A DNA stretch of 64,000 nucleotides from Dama dama (GCF_033118175.1 NC_083697.1:22108001-22172000), one strand, 5' to 3'. Positions 9,930 to 23,324 are shown, counted from the stretch's first letter. The notes: generated from the sequence alone by a model not told the origin. Made by a program: numbers and translations.

Positions 9930-12360
9930 AAGGCACACTACTTACAACTGTCTGTGTATATCCCAAATTATGTCCGACAGCCTTTGGTTCAAGATGGCAG
10001 ACAACAAAAGAGAAGAGGAGGGTGCTGTCAGTAGATATGAGAACTCAACAAGTTTCTAGTGGATGGAAAGAAGATGAAAATACCAGGGTCTTGCAGGGGG
10101 GAAAGGAAGGGATTTCAGCAAAAAAAAGAACCACCCTGAGTTCTAAGACACTGGATGAGGATATCTGAAGTGGAAAAATATCTGAAGGATATTTTTCACT
10201 GAAGAGTGAAAAAATAAAAGCAGGCCAAAAGCAGAAGTGTAAGGACAATTCTGACCATGGAAACATGCCCCCGTCACTGACCCACTGTCTGCCCTTCCCA
10301 TCCTCATGTATTCGTATGTCTATTCATATGAGCACCAGCATTTTACCTACAGAGAAAAAAATAAACAGACACACAACAACAAAACAGTAAGGATTTTAAA
10401 AAATATAATTGTAGCTCTTTCCTGGGGACAATTAGGGAGGAAGGCCACAGAATAAAGTTCTCCCCATTCCAGTATTTGTACCTTCTCTATTCCCCTGATT
10501 AAACTCTGCACTTGCAGAAAGTAAAGTCTTCTGACCCAAACACACACATATACACACAGACTACTGTGTCCACATACATATAGACTATGGGAAACTAACC
10601 TACAACACCACAACAGACAAAACTCATGCTGCCTCCTTAGAACAATCAAATTAAGCTGTGCTAAACTTTCCAGCCAATATGGATGGATGCACAACATGGA
10701 TCACATGAGAATGTAAATCCAAATGTGTGAAATCCTTGAACCTGGCCACCACCTTATAAATTTAAGATAATGAAGCTTCTCCAACTAACAAGTCCATCCT
10801 TGTTCCAAAAATAAAGTAATGTCCCTCTAGGTAGATCTCTCCTTCAATTTTAAGTCCCAGAAGAGGTAATCAATGCTTCTCCTCCCCAAATTCTTATTTT
10901 TCTCTGACCCAACAGGAGGGGTCACACTCCATGCCTGGATTGAGTCTTATTCCTTCCTCAACAACTTGCACCAACTTTTGTATTTTTCTTTAGTGGGTCA
11001 CATTGGGGTAGCACCAATATCCGCACCTGCAGAACTGGATCACTCCAACCCCAGTGGTCTCATGAGTCCCAATCTTACAGATGTTCACAGGATCAGCCCT
11101 TTAACCACTGAGTTTAGAAAACGTTATGGAAATGTCTAAAACAAAATGTAAGCCTTAACACTTAAATCTCAGCAACTACCCACCACCAATAGCATTGTTT
11201 GAGCTAAAGTGGATATTTCAGACCTTAGCTACAACCTAAAACCGCATCATTGTTGCCAGTTGTAGGCCACCTCAGAGACAGTGTAATGGAGGAGAAGAAG
11301 GCAGACTACGGGAAATCATAAAAACATCCTTCTTATTGATGGACGAGGATGCACTATTTGAAAGATATCATTTTCCTAGCCAAGGGCAGCCTAGGACCTG
11401 GATCCAAAGCAAACCAAATGACCCACATTGTCCCTATTCCCTAAGCACTTGAATCTCAAACTTCTCCAATCCAGAGGGAAAAGCTTGCCCAACAAAAAGC
11501 AGCAGCAGAGGAATTCTGAGTGACAGAACAAAAGAGCTGAGGTTCTTCCACAATACCAACAGACTCACTCTTTCCCTGGGCCAAATGAACAATCTAGATG
11601 AGCTTACTTTACCAGCTTTCAGAAGAGAACACCCACAGAATGCCAAAGACTCCACCAAAGAGCTGATAGGAATCACAGTGGTGTCTACCTGCGTGGAGAA
11701 AGTATTGACTAGGAATGGGCATTAGGAAACCACCAGAATTATGGAACTGTTTCTATTTTGATCTCAGTAGTGACTGCATGTGGATATATAAGTAAGCAAA
11801 AATTCTTCCAACTGTTCACTTAATATTTGTGCATTTCATTGCATATAGAATATACCTCAAGAAAAAAGGGGAAAAATAATTTTTTTCTAAAAAAAGGAGA
11901 CACACAGCCAAACTTTTTTCAAATAAGAAACACTGTCAGACTTTCTGTAATTCTCCAGATTTCTGGAAGTGATAGATCCCAAAGAAAGAACTAAGGGCAG
12001 TCAAAAAAAGAGGAAGACAATGATCACCGAGCAGGAAATGATCACATTTCCCTTCAAATTCATGTCAAAGCAACTGGAAGTGAGACAAAGAAATAACCAC
12101 CCATAGCCCCATGCAACACAAGTTGGCTCTCATGAAAGAGAATGCATCCCCAAAGTCTTTACCTATATGTGCACTCTGACTTTAAATCCCTTTCATGAAA
12201 ACAGAGAAGGCTCTACTCCAGGGAAACATCACGAAATAAAGATGTTGAGTCAGAACCCCTGTTCAGACCTTGAGTAACTTTCTCCGGAGGCACAGTTTCA
12301 CAACTATGGTTCAGTGCACCTGGTCCACAGATTTATTCTCAGGGATGTGCCAAATGATGT
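9930..12360. other. Intergenic, possibly a decayed retroelement
   Basis: The phrase TTCAAGATGGCAGAC near 9990 and the A-rich, repeat-like texture up to about 11880 suggest an old retroelement, but I cannot place it in a family. Open frames of up to 116 codons occur without protein resemblance. Confidence 0.35.
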
Positions 12361-12503
12361 TCTTTTTTTCTTATTTATTTCTGTTTTTACTTTTTGGCCA
12401 CCAAGTGACATGTGAGATCTTAGTTCCCTGACCAGGGAGTGAATTGGTGCCCCCAGCAGTGGAAGCATGGAGTCTTAACTGCTGGACCACCAGGGAAGTC
12501 ACA
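12360..12503 (-). mobile_element. CHR-type SINE
   Basis: The minus-strand head reads GACTTCCCTGGTGGTCCAGC, and the T-rich start at 12363 is its tail. Confidence 0.82.
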
Positions 12504-13280
12504 AATGACTTTCTCTTTAAAAAGGCTGCTGCATTATTCAAATTGGGGAAATAATGCCTCTGAGGGCCTTAGGATCAACAAAAAGAGCACAAGAAAAAAA
12601 CTTTATTTTATACTTTAAAATATTAAAATATTCTTATACCCCCATTCCTCAATATTTTCTTCTCTAATTCCCCATTTGCCTCCCCACACACAAATTACCA
12701 CCACCATTCAGACATCCTAGACTAGAGGAGAGGATGTGTCAACAAATTAACAGATTTTATTCTTAGATTTGGGATTTTAAAACTTAGGCAGTTTGGAGAC
12801 CAACAAAGAGCCATGACAGATACAATATAAATGAGAAAGTACCTGATACATATGAGAAAAATATCTCATCCTCACTCTACTCCCTGTCAATCTCCAACAT
12901 CTAAAGTACAAAGGAATCCTCAGGCTAAAAGAAGACTCTATCTTATTGCAATGGAAACACAGAAGTGGTAACAAAGCATCTAAAAGGTCCTAGAAAGAGG
13001 AAGCTTGGGTTGAGTTCTAGTAAGGATTCAAAATCGCTGTATGGGCTGGTGGTCTCTGGAAGGGAAGGAAACCAGCTCCATTGTTTGGGCAGAGCCTGTG
13101 GAAATGACATAGCCTTGGAGGAAAAGTTGTTGCATGGCACGTCTACCCAGGTGGCACTGGAGACAACACCTTAGGCTTTCCCATGCCCAACACAGCCTGG
13201 AAGATTTACATAGCTCCTCAGAGAAGCACATAGAGAGTGATAAAAATGGAGGGCCATGGAGATGGGAATTAGGTACAACT
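12504..13280. other. Intergenic, no gene recognised
   Basis: Several overlapping short open frames on both strands at 12777-13280, none resembling a known protein. Confidence 0.45.
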
Positions 13281-13288
13281 AGGCAATT

Positions 13289-14484
13289 CCAGATGTTCAA
13301 GCTGGTTTTAGAAAAGGCAGAGGAACCAGAGGTCAAATTGCCAACATCCGCTGGATCATTGAAAAACCAAGACAGTTCCAGAAAAACATCTATTTCTGCT
13401 TTATTGACTATGCCAAAGCCTTTGACTGTGTGGGTCACAATAAACTATGGGAAATTCTGAAAGAGATGGGAATACCAGACCACCTGACCCACCTCTTGAG
13501 AAACCTATATGCAGGTCAGGAAGCGACAGTTAGAACTGGACATGGACCAAGAGACTGGTTCCAAATAGGGAAAGGAGTACGTCAAGGCTGTATATTGTCA
13601 CCCTACTTATTTAACTTATATGCAGAGTACATCATGAGAAACACTGGGCTGGAAGAAGCACAAGCTGGACTCAAGATTGCCAGGAGAAATATCAATAACC
13701 TCAGATATGCACATGACAACACCCTTATGGCAGAAAGTAAGGAGGAGCTAAAAAGCCTCTTGATGAAAGTGAAAGAGGAGAGTGAAAAAGCTGGCTTAAA
13801 CCTCAACATTCAGAAAACTAATATCATGGCATCTGGTCCCATCACTTCACGGGAAATAGATGGAGAAACAGTGGAAGCAGTGTCAGACTTTATTTTTGGG
13901 GGCTCCAAAGTCACTGCAGATGGTGACTGCAGCCATGAAATTAAAAGACGCTTATTCGTTGGAAGGAAAGTTTTGACCAACCTAGATAGCATATTAAAAA
14001 GCAGAGACATTACTTTGCCAACAAAGGTTCGTCTAGTCAAGGCTATGGTTTTTCCAGTGGTCATATATGGATGTGAGAGCTGGACTGTGAAGAAAGCTGA
14101 GCACCGAAGAATTGATGCTTTTGAACTGTGGTGTTGGAGAAGACTCTTGAGAGTCCCTTGGACTGCAAGGGGATCCAACCAGTCCATCCTAAAGGAGATC
14201 AGTCCTAGGTGTTCATTGGAAGGACTGGTGCTGACGCTGAAAGTCCAATACTTTGGCCACCTCATGCGAAGAGTTGACTCATTGGAAAAGACCCTGATGG
14301 AGGGAGGGATTGGGGGCAGGAGGAGAAGGGGATGACAGAGGATGAGATGGCTGGATGGCATCACTGATCGATGGACATGAGTTTGAGTAGACTCCGGGAG
14401 TTGGTGATGGACAGGGAGGCCTGGCATGCTGCGATTCATGGGGTTGCAATGAGTCAGACACGACTGAGTGACTGAACTGAACTG
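13289..14484 (+). mobile_element. BovB LINE, 5'-truncated, carrying a large part of the reverse transcriptase
   Basis: About 1.2 kb bounded by the 8-bp TSD AGGCAATT (13281-13288 and 14485-14492). It encodes the RT from the palm/fingers region (AKAFDCVGHN, RQGCILSPYLFNLY) through the C-terminal domain. The frame is open from about 13430 to a stop at 14333-14335. The catalytic YADD motif reads YAHD at about 13707-13718, so the first of the two metal-binding aspartates is lost. It is a dead copy even apart from the missing endonuclease. RTE-clade enzymes like this also supply activity for the Bov-tA and BOV-A2 SINEs. Confidence 0.93.
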
Positions 14485-14677
14485 AGGCAATTACATAGAC
14501 CTTCATTTAAAGACCAGATAGGATGACTGTTCCAATGGATGCCCGACAACACCAAGGACAACACTGACCTCCTGCCTTCCCCTCAACAATGCAGCCATGA
14601 CCACTGCTAGCCCACAGGGACTTTTGTGCAGCTTAGAAAAAAACACCTATACAATGTATACTGCTTACTGAGAGGAA

Positions 14678-14790
14678 GGCTTCCCTGATAGTGCAGTTGG
14701 TAAAGAATCCACCTGAAATGCAGAAGACCCCAGTTTGATTCCTGGGTCGCGAAGATCCACTGGAGAAGGGATAGGCTACTCACTTCAGAA
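14678..14790 (+). mobile_element. Partial Bov-tA SINE
   Basis: A complete tRNA-like head and a short body that stops where the next head begins at about 14793. Confidence 0.8.
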
Positions 14791-14982
14791 TCCTTGTGGC
14801 TCAGCTGGTAAAGAACCCGCCTGCAGTGCGGGAGACCTGGGTTCGATCCCCGGGTTGGGAAGATCCCCTGGAGAAGGAAAGGCTACCTATTCCAGTATTC
14901 TGGCCTGGAGAATTCTATGAACTGTATAGTCCATGGGATTGCAAGGAGTCGGACATGATGGAGAGACTTTCATTTTCACTTT
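14791..14982 (+). mobile_element. Bov-tA SINE, tandem to the previous one
   Basis: A well-preserved head (A-box-like TGGCTCAGCTGG, B-box-like GGTTCGATCCC) with a shortened body ending TTTCATTTTCACTTT. This is the known arrangement with an added tRNA-like unit in tandem. Confidence 0.85.
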
Positions 14983-14989
14983 AGTGAAA

Positions 14990-15795
14990 GGAGAGGTTAG
15001 CTTTCTGCTCCCTGTCTCTCTACCTACTCCAACCCGCAAGCCATGGTACTTAGAAATAGAACTCAATGGTGTAACTCTTACACCTGAGCCACATCAACTC
15101 CAAACCTGCCTGAATAGTTGAGACTAACCCATCTCAGGAAATATATCTAAAACTTCATGCAAATTAAATCTATCCCAATAAATAATCATGGTATTAAAAA
15201 AATTGTAATTAAGAAAATTCAATCTTATGCAACCTAAGATATAAAGGAAAAACCACAATGCAACGGTAGAAGCTACAGAGATATAGTCATGACCCATAAC
15301 CCCAAATGGGCAACTCACAAACGGGAGTTGCAAATTAGAATTGGAGAGCCTCTTCCCAAGGAGCAAGGGGTCTGAGTCCTACACTGAAGTCTCCAGCCCA
15401 AGGGTCCTGTACAAGGAAGATAAGCCCCTGGAATATTTGGCTTGGAAAGCCAGCAGGGCTTACTTTCCAGAGAGGCAGAGAGCCGTGGGAAATAGAGACC
15501 CCACTCTTAAAGGCCACCCACAAAATCTCACACACTCCAGGACCCAGGGCAGAAGCAGTAGTTTGAAAGGAGCCTGGGTCAGACCCACTTGCTGATCTTG
15601 GAGAGTCTCCCGAAGAGGCAGAGGCAATTGGAGTTCATCCCGGAGACATAAACACTGGTGCCAGTCATTCTGGGGAGCTTGATCTACTCTGAGGACACTG
15701 GTTTAGGCAATTTGGAATGCTCCCTTTAGCTTTACCAGCACCTGGGGCCTAGGGCCCGGGCCTGCCCAACAGCCTGTGGCACCAGTACTGGGATG
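14990..15795 (+). repeat. Old retroelement-like sequence, family uncertain
   Basis: The wording (for example GAGAGCCTCTTCCCAAGGAGC and CCAGTACTGGGATGCC) has the look of a multi-copy mammalian retroelement and leads directly into L1 sequence at about 15800. It may be the 5' part of an old L1. Open frames on both strands (15341-15595 and others) are not genes. Confidence 0.35.
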
Positions 15796-15799
15796 CCAG

Positions 15800-17508
15800 A
15801 GCAGTCTGGTACAGGCATAAAGACAGACACAAAGCTCAATGGAACAGAAATGAACCCCTCTTATATGGGCAATTAATCAATGACAAAGGAGCTAGGAATA
15901 GATAACGGAGAAAAAAGGGGAGAAAAGAGCTTTTCTGATAAAGGGTCTTAAAGAACTGGACAGCTACATATAGAAGAATAAAACTGGACTATTCTATTGG
16001 GCTTTCCTGGTGGGTGGCTCGGTGCTCAAGAAATCATCTGCCAATGCAAGAGACCCAGGTTTGATCCCTGGGTCAGGAATATCCCTTGAAGGAGGAAATG
16101 GCAACTCACTTCCAAATTCTTTCCAGGAAAATCCCTGACAGTCTACAGCCCATAGAGTTGCAAAGTCAAACATGGCTGAGCAACTGAACATGTTCTGTCA
16201 CACCATGAACAAAAATAAACTCAAATAGATTATAAAGATTTAATCTTAATATCTGATAACATGAAACTTCTAGAGGATTACATAAACAGTTAAATTTTCT
16301 GACATCACTCGTAGAAATGGTGTTTTTTTTTTTTTTTAAATATGTCTTAGGTAAGGGAAACAAAACAAAAATTTAAAATGGACTAATCAAATGAAAAGGC
16401 TTTTGCATAGCAAAAGAAACCATCAAAAAAACCCGAAAAGGCCACCTACTGAATGGGAGAAGATGTTTGCAAATGACATGTCCAACAAGATGTTGGTACC
16501 CAAAATATACAAAGAACTCACACAACACAACATCAGAAAAACAAATGATCTGCTTAAAAATTAGGCAGAGGATTTAAATAGACATTTCTCCAAAGAACAC
16601 ATACAGATAGCTACCAGGTGCTGAGAAGGTGCTCAACATCACTGACCATCGGGGAAATGCAAACCAAAACCACCTGTCATAAGGGCCATCATCAAAAAGA
16701 CAACAAAGAAGAAATTTTGGCAATTATATGGTGAAAGGAAAAGTCCTCCTCCACTGTTGGTGATAATGTAAATTGGGGCAGGCACCAATTAATGTAAATT
16801 GGTACAGGTTTCTCAAAAAACTAAAACTTGAACTACCACATGACCCAGCAATTTCACTCCTGGGTATACATATGGAAAAAATAAAAACATTAATTGTAAC
16901 AGATACATGTACCCCAATGTTCATAGCAGCAGTATTTATGATTGCTTAGATAGGGAAGCAACTTTACTGTCCATCAACAGATGCATGGAGAAGGAAGAGG
17001 TGGTATGTGTATGAACATGGAATACTACTCAGTCATAAAAGAGAAAGTTTGCCATTTACAGCGACATGGATGGACTTGGAGGGGATTACACTAAGTGAAA
17101 TGAGTCAGGCAGAGAAATAAAAATACGTCACGATCTCCCTTATATGTAGAATCTAAAAAATAAAATAAAAAATACAAACAAGACAAAATGAGAACACACT
17201 CATAGATACAAAGAACCAACAGGTTGTTGCCAGAGGAAAGGAGGGGAAGGTGGGCTGAATGAAATAGGTGGAAAGGATTAACACTTACAAACCTCCAGTG
17301 TTGTAATAAACACATCACAGGGATGTAATAGAAATTACAAGGTCAGTGATACTGAAATAACTTTGTTATTTGTAATGTCGATGGTTCTAGATGGTTACTA
17401 GATTTGTAATGTCGATCATTTCACAATGTCTACTAATGTCAAATCATTATGTAGTACATATGAAACTAACATAATATTGTATGTCAACTATATTTCAATT
17501 TAAAAAAG
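15800..17508 (+). mobile_element. L1 LINE 3' portion, interrupted by a SINE
   Basis: Matches the end of L1 ORF2 and the 3' UTR (for example CCACCTACTGAATGGGAGAAG, GACCCAGCAATTTCACTCC) and ends in an A-rich tail near 17500. The frame is full of stops. A Bov-tA SINE occupies 16000-16190. Confidence 0.88.
16000..16190 (+). mobile_element. Bov-tA SINE inside L1
   Basis: Begins GGGCTTTCCTGGTGGGTGGC and ends GAGCAACTGAACATG; the L1 match resumes directly after it. Confidence 0.85.
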
Positions 17509-18700
17509 AGGCATTCAGAACATAAGAGATCCTTAAACACAGGCATTCAACACAAAGTTATATGCTTCATGAAACAAAAAATTCTAGATCTCCTTTGTCA
17601 AACATGTGAAATAGGCCTTTTCAAATTTCTCAAGCTAAATCTCAAGGATTCTTTTATCAAAGACCATTTCTTTCACCCAAAGTGTTCTGCTGTGAGGAAG
17701 CCTGTTCAATAACATTAGAAAACTGTGGGTCAGAGTCAGCACTGATTTTAGAAAGAGACATTTGAACCTAGCATTTTAAAAAATAGAATAATAAACATTT
17801 CCCTACTGATACATCTCAACTCCATCTTTTTGTTTAAGTATGAATTTTTTTAGGTAGAAAATACTGTTTCACCCAAACTAGACTATTGTAAAATCAGAGG
17901 GGGAAAAAAATGTCAGATAATTTCAACACCATAATGCAACTGTTATAATTTTTGCCTAACACCCTACAATATTTTTTTTCCTGGTGATTTTGAAATTTTG
18001 AGGATGAAATCTTCACCATAAATTAAAGAGCTTTTTATAGAGATGACTCATGGTGAAATTTTTATTTATTTCACTATAGAACAGATGAGATGATAAAGTG
18101 GGAAATTTTTATAACAGGTCTCAGTACTGAAAGAGAAAACAAGTTCTCATTAATAAAATTTAGTATAACTCCTGTGAGACTCAACTTCAAACTTGCCAGT
18201 TGCAGTGAACCAGCTCAGTCCTGCTGTACTTAATTATGGTATGGTACCGTTGGAAGGAAATGAGGTAATAATCCAGTCCAGTTTTACAATCTAAAGGTTA
18301 AGAAATATTGCCTACTCCAGATCTGAGCATGTAGACATACTGAGCCTATGGGAGAAAGGATAGGAGAGAGAATCTATCTGTGAATGACTCTTGGGAAATT
18401 CATTTTACAGGCTTACTGCACAACAGTAAAAACCAATAGCAGATAGAACAGAATCTCTAGTTAGCACATGAGGGCACTGAGGTGGGAGAGAACAAAATGG
18501 AAATAAATGAACAAGCTCAATGACTCTCCTTCCTTTCCTTTTCTTTTTTTTCCAATCACACTACACTTCTGTTTGCTCCACTTGAAGCCCTGAATAATGT
18601 TAATGGTGATTGCCACAGGCCAAAAAGGATTTGTTCAAGTTTTATTTCAATTAGGGAAAAAAAGCTTAATTTGAGCACTTAAATATATAACCTTCCCTCT
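17509..18700. other. Intergenic, no gene recognised
   Basis: AT-rich with poly(T)/poly(A) runs (about 17970, 18545, 18700); no supported gene. Confidence 0.45.
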
Positions 18701-18704
18701 TAAA

Positions 18705-19589
18705 AAAATAGGAATAAAACTACCGTAGGACACAACAATCCCACTCCTGCCCGTGTACCCTGAAGAAAATATAATTTAGAAAGGCACATATGCCCCAGTG
18801 TTCAGGCTTCTCTGGTGGCTCAGAGAGTAAAGAATGCACCTGCAACGCAGGAGACCTGGCTTCGATCCCTGGGTCGGGAAGATCACCTGGAGGAATAGCA
18901 ACCCACTCCAGTCTTCTTGCCTAGAAAATCCCATGGACAGAGGAGCCTGGTGGGCTACAGTCCATTGGGTTGCAGAGTCAGATGTGACAGAATGACTAAG
19001 CACACGCATGCACACACACACACACACACCCCCTAATATTCATTGCAGTGCTGTTCACCATAGCTCAGTCATGGAAGCAACGTCAATGTCCATTGACAGA
19101 TGAATGGATAAAGAAGTTGTGGTACATATACACAATGGAATATTACTCAGCTGTAAAAAGAAACACATTCAACTCAGTTCTAATGAGGTGGATGAACCTA
19201 AAGCCTATTACACGGAGTGAAGTAAGTCAGAAAGAGAAAAACAAATATCATATATTAACATGTATATGTGGAATTTAGAAAGATGGTACTTATGAACCTA
19301 TCTGTAGATCAGTAATGGAGACATGGACATAGACAACAGACTTGTGGACACAGTGGGGGAAGGAGAGGATGGGACAAACTGAGAGTGACAATGAAATATG
19401 TACATTAATATATGTAAATTTAAATAGTCAATGGAAATTTGCTGTGTGACACAGGAAGCTCAAATCCAGTGCTCAATGACAACCTAGAGGAGTGGGGTAA
19501 GGTGGGGAGTAGGAGAGACATTCAAGAGGGAGGGACATATGTATGCCTATGGCTGAGTCATGTGTATCTGGCAAAGACCAGCACAGTGT
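18705..19589 (+). mobile_element. L1 LINE 3' end, interrupted by a SINE
   Basis: L1 ORF2 end and 3' UTR (ACCATAGCTCAGTCATGGAAG, ACAATGGAATATTACTCAGC). A BOV-A2 occupies about 18806-19028. The L1 sequence breaks off near 19589 where BovB begins. Confidence 0.85.
18806..19028 (+). mobile_element. BOV-A2 SINE inside L1, with a (CA)n tail
   Basis: The head starts GGCTTCTCTGGTGGCTCAGA and the tail is a CA run at 19011-19028. The flanks CCCCAGTGTTCA and CCCTAATATTCA look like a diverged TSD. Confidence 0.85.
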
Positions 19590-21640
19590 GGTTGCCTTAG
19601 GTTAATATTCCAGATCTACACATGGACATCATCAAATGGTCACTACTGAAGTCAGATTGATTATATTCTTTGCAGCCAAAGACAGAGAAGCTCTATACAG
19701 TCAGCAAAAACAAGACCTGGAGCTGACTGTAGCTCAGGTCATCAGCTCCTTATTGCAAAATCCAGGCTTACATTGAAGAAAAGAGGGAAAACCATTAGAA
19801 CATTCAAGTATGGCCTATATCAAATCCCTTATGATTATCCATGAAAGGAACAAATAGATTCAAGGAATTCGATCTGGTAGATACACTGCCTGAAGAACAA
19901 TGGACAGAGGTTCATTACACGGTACAGGGTGCAGTGACAAAAACCATCTCCAAGAAAAAGAAATGCAATGCAAGAAGGCAAGATGGTTGTCTGAGGAGGC
20001 CTTACAAATAGCTGAGAGAAGAAGAAAAGTGAAAGGCAAAGGAGAAAGCGAAAGTTATACACATCTGAATGCAGAGTTCCAAAGAATAGCAAGGAGATAT
20101 AAGAAAGTCTTCTTCAGTGAACATTGCAAAGAAAGAGAGGAAAACAATAGAATGGGAAAGACTAAAGATCTCTTCAAGAAAACTGGAGATACCTGGAGAT
20201 ACATTTCATGTAAAGATAGGCACAATAAAGGAAGTAATGGTATGGACCTAACAGAAGTAGAAGATATAAAGAAGAGGTGGCAGAAATACGTAGAAGAACT
20301 GTACCAAAAAAAAGGTCTTAATGATCTAGATAACCAAGGTGGTGTGGTCACAAACCTAGAGCTTGACATCCTGGAGTGTAGTTAAGCAGGCCTTAGGAAG
20401 CCTTACTACGAACAAAGCTAGTAGAAGTGATGGAATTCCAGCTGAGCTTTTTCAAATCCTGAAAGATGATGCTGTTAAAGTGCTGTACTCAACATGCCAG
20501 CAAATTTGGAAAATTTCAGTTTAAGGCCACAAGACTGGAAAAGGTCAGTTTTCATTCCAGTCCCATAGAAAGGCAATGCCAAAGAATGCTCAAACTACTG
20601 TACAATTGCATTAATTTCACATGCTAGCAAGGTAATGCTCAAAATTCTTCAAGCTAGGCTTCAACAGTATGTGAACTGAGAATTTCCAGATGTTCAAGAT
20701 TTAGATTTAGATCAAGATTTAGAAAAGGCAAAGGAACCAGAGAACAAATTGCCAGCATCTGTTGGATCATAGATAAAGCAAGAGAATTCCAGAAAAACAT
20801 CTACTTCTGCTTCATTGACTATGCTAAAGCCAGGAGAAATATCAATAACCTCAGATGTGCAGATAATACCACCTTTATGGCAGAAAGTGAAGAAGAACTA
20901 AAGAGCCTCTTGATGAAAGTGAAAGAGGAGAGTCAAAAAGCTGGCTTAAAGCTCAACATTCAGAAAACTAAGATCATGGCATCTGGTCCCATCACTTCAT
21001 GGCAAATAGATGGGGAAACAGTGGAAACAGTGGCTGACTTTATTTTTCTGGGCTCCAAAATCACTGCAGATGGTGATTGCAGCCATGAAATTAAAAGATG
21101 ATTACTCCTTGGAAGGAAAGTTATGACCAACCTAGACAGCATATTAAAAGCAGAGTCATTACTTTGTCAACAAAGAACTGTCTAGTCAAGGCTATGGTTT
21201 TTCCAGTAGTCATATATGGATGTGAGAGTTGAACTATAAAGAAAGCTGAGCACTGAAGAATTGATGCTTTTGAACTGTGGTGTTGGAGAAGACTCTTGAG
21301 AGTCCCTTGAACTGCAAGGAGATCCAACCAGTCCATCCTAAAGGAGATCAGTCCTGGGTGTTCACTGGAAGGACTGATGCTGAAGCTGAAAGTCCAATAC
21401 TTTGGCCACCTGATGTGAAGAACTGACTCATTGGAAAAGACCCTGATGCTGGGAAAGTTTGAAGGCAGGAGGAGACAGGGATGCCAGAGGATGAGATGGT
21501 TGGATGGCATCACCGACTTGATTGACATGAGTTTGAGCAAGCTCTGGAAGTTGGTAAAGGATAGCGAAGCCTGGCGTGCTACAGTCCGTGGGGTCGCAAA
21601 AAATTGGACATGACTGAGTGACTGAACTGAATTGGAGAAT
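19590..21640 (+). mobile_element. BovB LINE relic with an internal 261-bp deletion
   Basis: The longest BovB copy here. It spans the region between the endonuclease and RT (open frame 19900-20385, with KKARWLSEEALQIAERR-type wording) through to the 3' end. Stop codons and frameshifts break it near 20384 and later. Compared with the copy at 13289-14484 it lacks the segment equivalent to 13421-13681, joining AAAGCC directly to AGGAGAAAT at about 20830. That removes most of the RT palm while keeping frame. The YADD position reads CADN. It is clearly inactive. Confidence 0.92.
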
Positions 21641-23320
21641 CCAAGAATCCTAAGTATCTGGAGTTATTTTTTCATTCTCTATCATGGGAGATCGGCTCTT
21701 TACTAAAGAAGAAAGGAAGAAGAATAGCTGTTGGGTAGGAAATCAGAAGCTCCTGCCACATCCTCTTACATCTATTTATTGGTAGTGGCTGCTAAGAGTG
21801 TTATATTTAGAAGAACTGAAGACTCAATTTAGAAGAATTGAAGGTTGGTCAATATGCAATGTCTGCTATGCATATGGGAAGGAAAAATATTGAGGGTATT
21901 TTTTTATCCATTGACCTAAAATTTGTCACAAAATTCTGGAACTTTTGCCTTCAACACTTTTGTTTCAAGGCCTCAGTGCTTTAGCATTCCACTATCTGAA
22001 TTTAAATTTTCATTTTGTTACCCACCAATACTTAAGAAGCTGACCTGCCTCTGACACTCCAGTTCTACACTGATGGTTAGCTTTCACATCCAATTTTATG
22101 TTCAACTACATATAAATTTCCCTTAGTTATTAGTTCTGAGAACAGTCTTATCTAAACTGAACAATTACTGGCATCTCAACATAAATATACCTAGAGTTGC
22201 CTTAATCCCTAGCCTGCCCCCACACACCAGCATAATATCTAAAGAGTAAAGTTTAGCACAAAGTAATTGATAATGCTGATGTTCCAAAAATTATAATGAA
22301 GATCATTTGTAGTAGAGGAAACTTCTAGAGACTCTCAAATTATTCAGCGTATTTCAAAGCCTGATGATTAAGACCATATTTTAAACTCTTCTGCTATTTA
22401 TTAGGTATAAGAATATTTTCAATATTTAGTCAACTGTCTGTCATAGCCTAAAACAAACAGAAAACTGTAACATTTTTATCAGTAAATGGATATAATTAAA
22501 ACCAATAATTACTATTTCAAGGATCAGCTGATAGCGTTTTAAATGAATCAAAAAGCCATCTCAGCTTTGACAATCTTAACATTTGACCTGGCTTTAACTG
22601 ACACATAATGCTACATATAATACATAATACCCATAACATATATTTTCTTCTTTATCATGTGTTTTCTTTTTTCTTGAGAATTCTTTCACTATATGTTTTG
22701 AAGAAAAGAAACAGAGATTTTATTATTGGAAAGTTGGAAGTTATATGTCACCTTGTATTTTAATCGGAGCTTTGTAAATGAAAAGAAAATTGGAGACACA
22801 TCAGGGAAGGAATGAAGTCATGTTTCCTAAAAATAGGGCTAAATTTTCAGAATCCTGAAATTGGATTGATCTCTGTTCACTTCCACATCACTTGATAATT
22901 AATGTCAGTTGGTATTTAGTGAAACACACACTCAAATTACTGTAGTTATTTTAAGTAGAAAGGAACTGAATACAGGGAATTAGGTCCTGACAAAATTTTG
23001 GGGATAATTCATGCAGAGGGCTCTAGGCTGAGTCTTTTTTAAGAATGAGTCCTAGAAATGACAGAACTATATGCTGGAAGAGCTACTATCTCTGGGCCAC
23101 CACTGGAATTATTGAGTTTCGAGTGCACCCCTGCAGCTGTGACCCAGAAATGGGGAAACAGGAAAAAAGGGAATAAAGTCATTGCTGCCTGTGTTGCACA
23201 TGCATAGACAGCCAGGATGCAGGAGAATAGACCCTGGAAAACTGCCGCAGAAATATCTGCCAGCTATAAGAGAAGAGCCAAAACTGGCAGGAAAATGGCT
23301 TCTAGCCACCTTTGTAATAT
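21641..23320. other. Intergenic, no gene recognised
   Basis: About 1.7 kb of AT-rich sequence with no young repeat and no open frame above about 70 codons that resembles a protein. Confidence 0.5.
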
Positions 23321-23324
23321 TTTG

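Noticed and set aside
13430..14335. 301-codon open frame as a host gene
   Set aside because: It is the BovB reverse transcriptase C-terminal part, bounded by a TSD, with a broken catalytic motif.
14809..14880. tRNA-Glu-like sequence as a tRNA gene
   Set aside because: It is the A/B-box head of a Bov-tA SINE; the same head occurs dozens of times with the BovB-derived body attached and no clean acceptor stem.
19900..20385. 161-codon open frame as a gene
   Set aside because: It is the BovB segment between endonuclease and reverse transcriptase.
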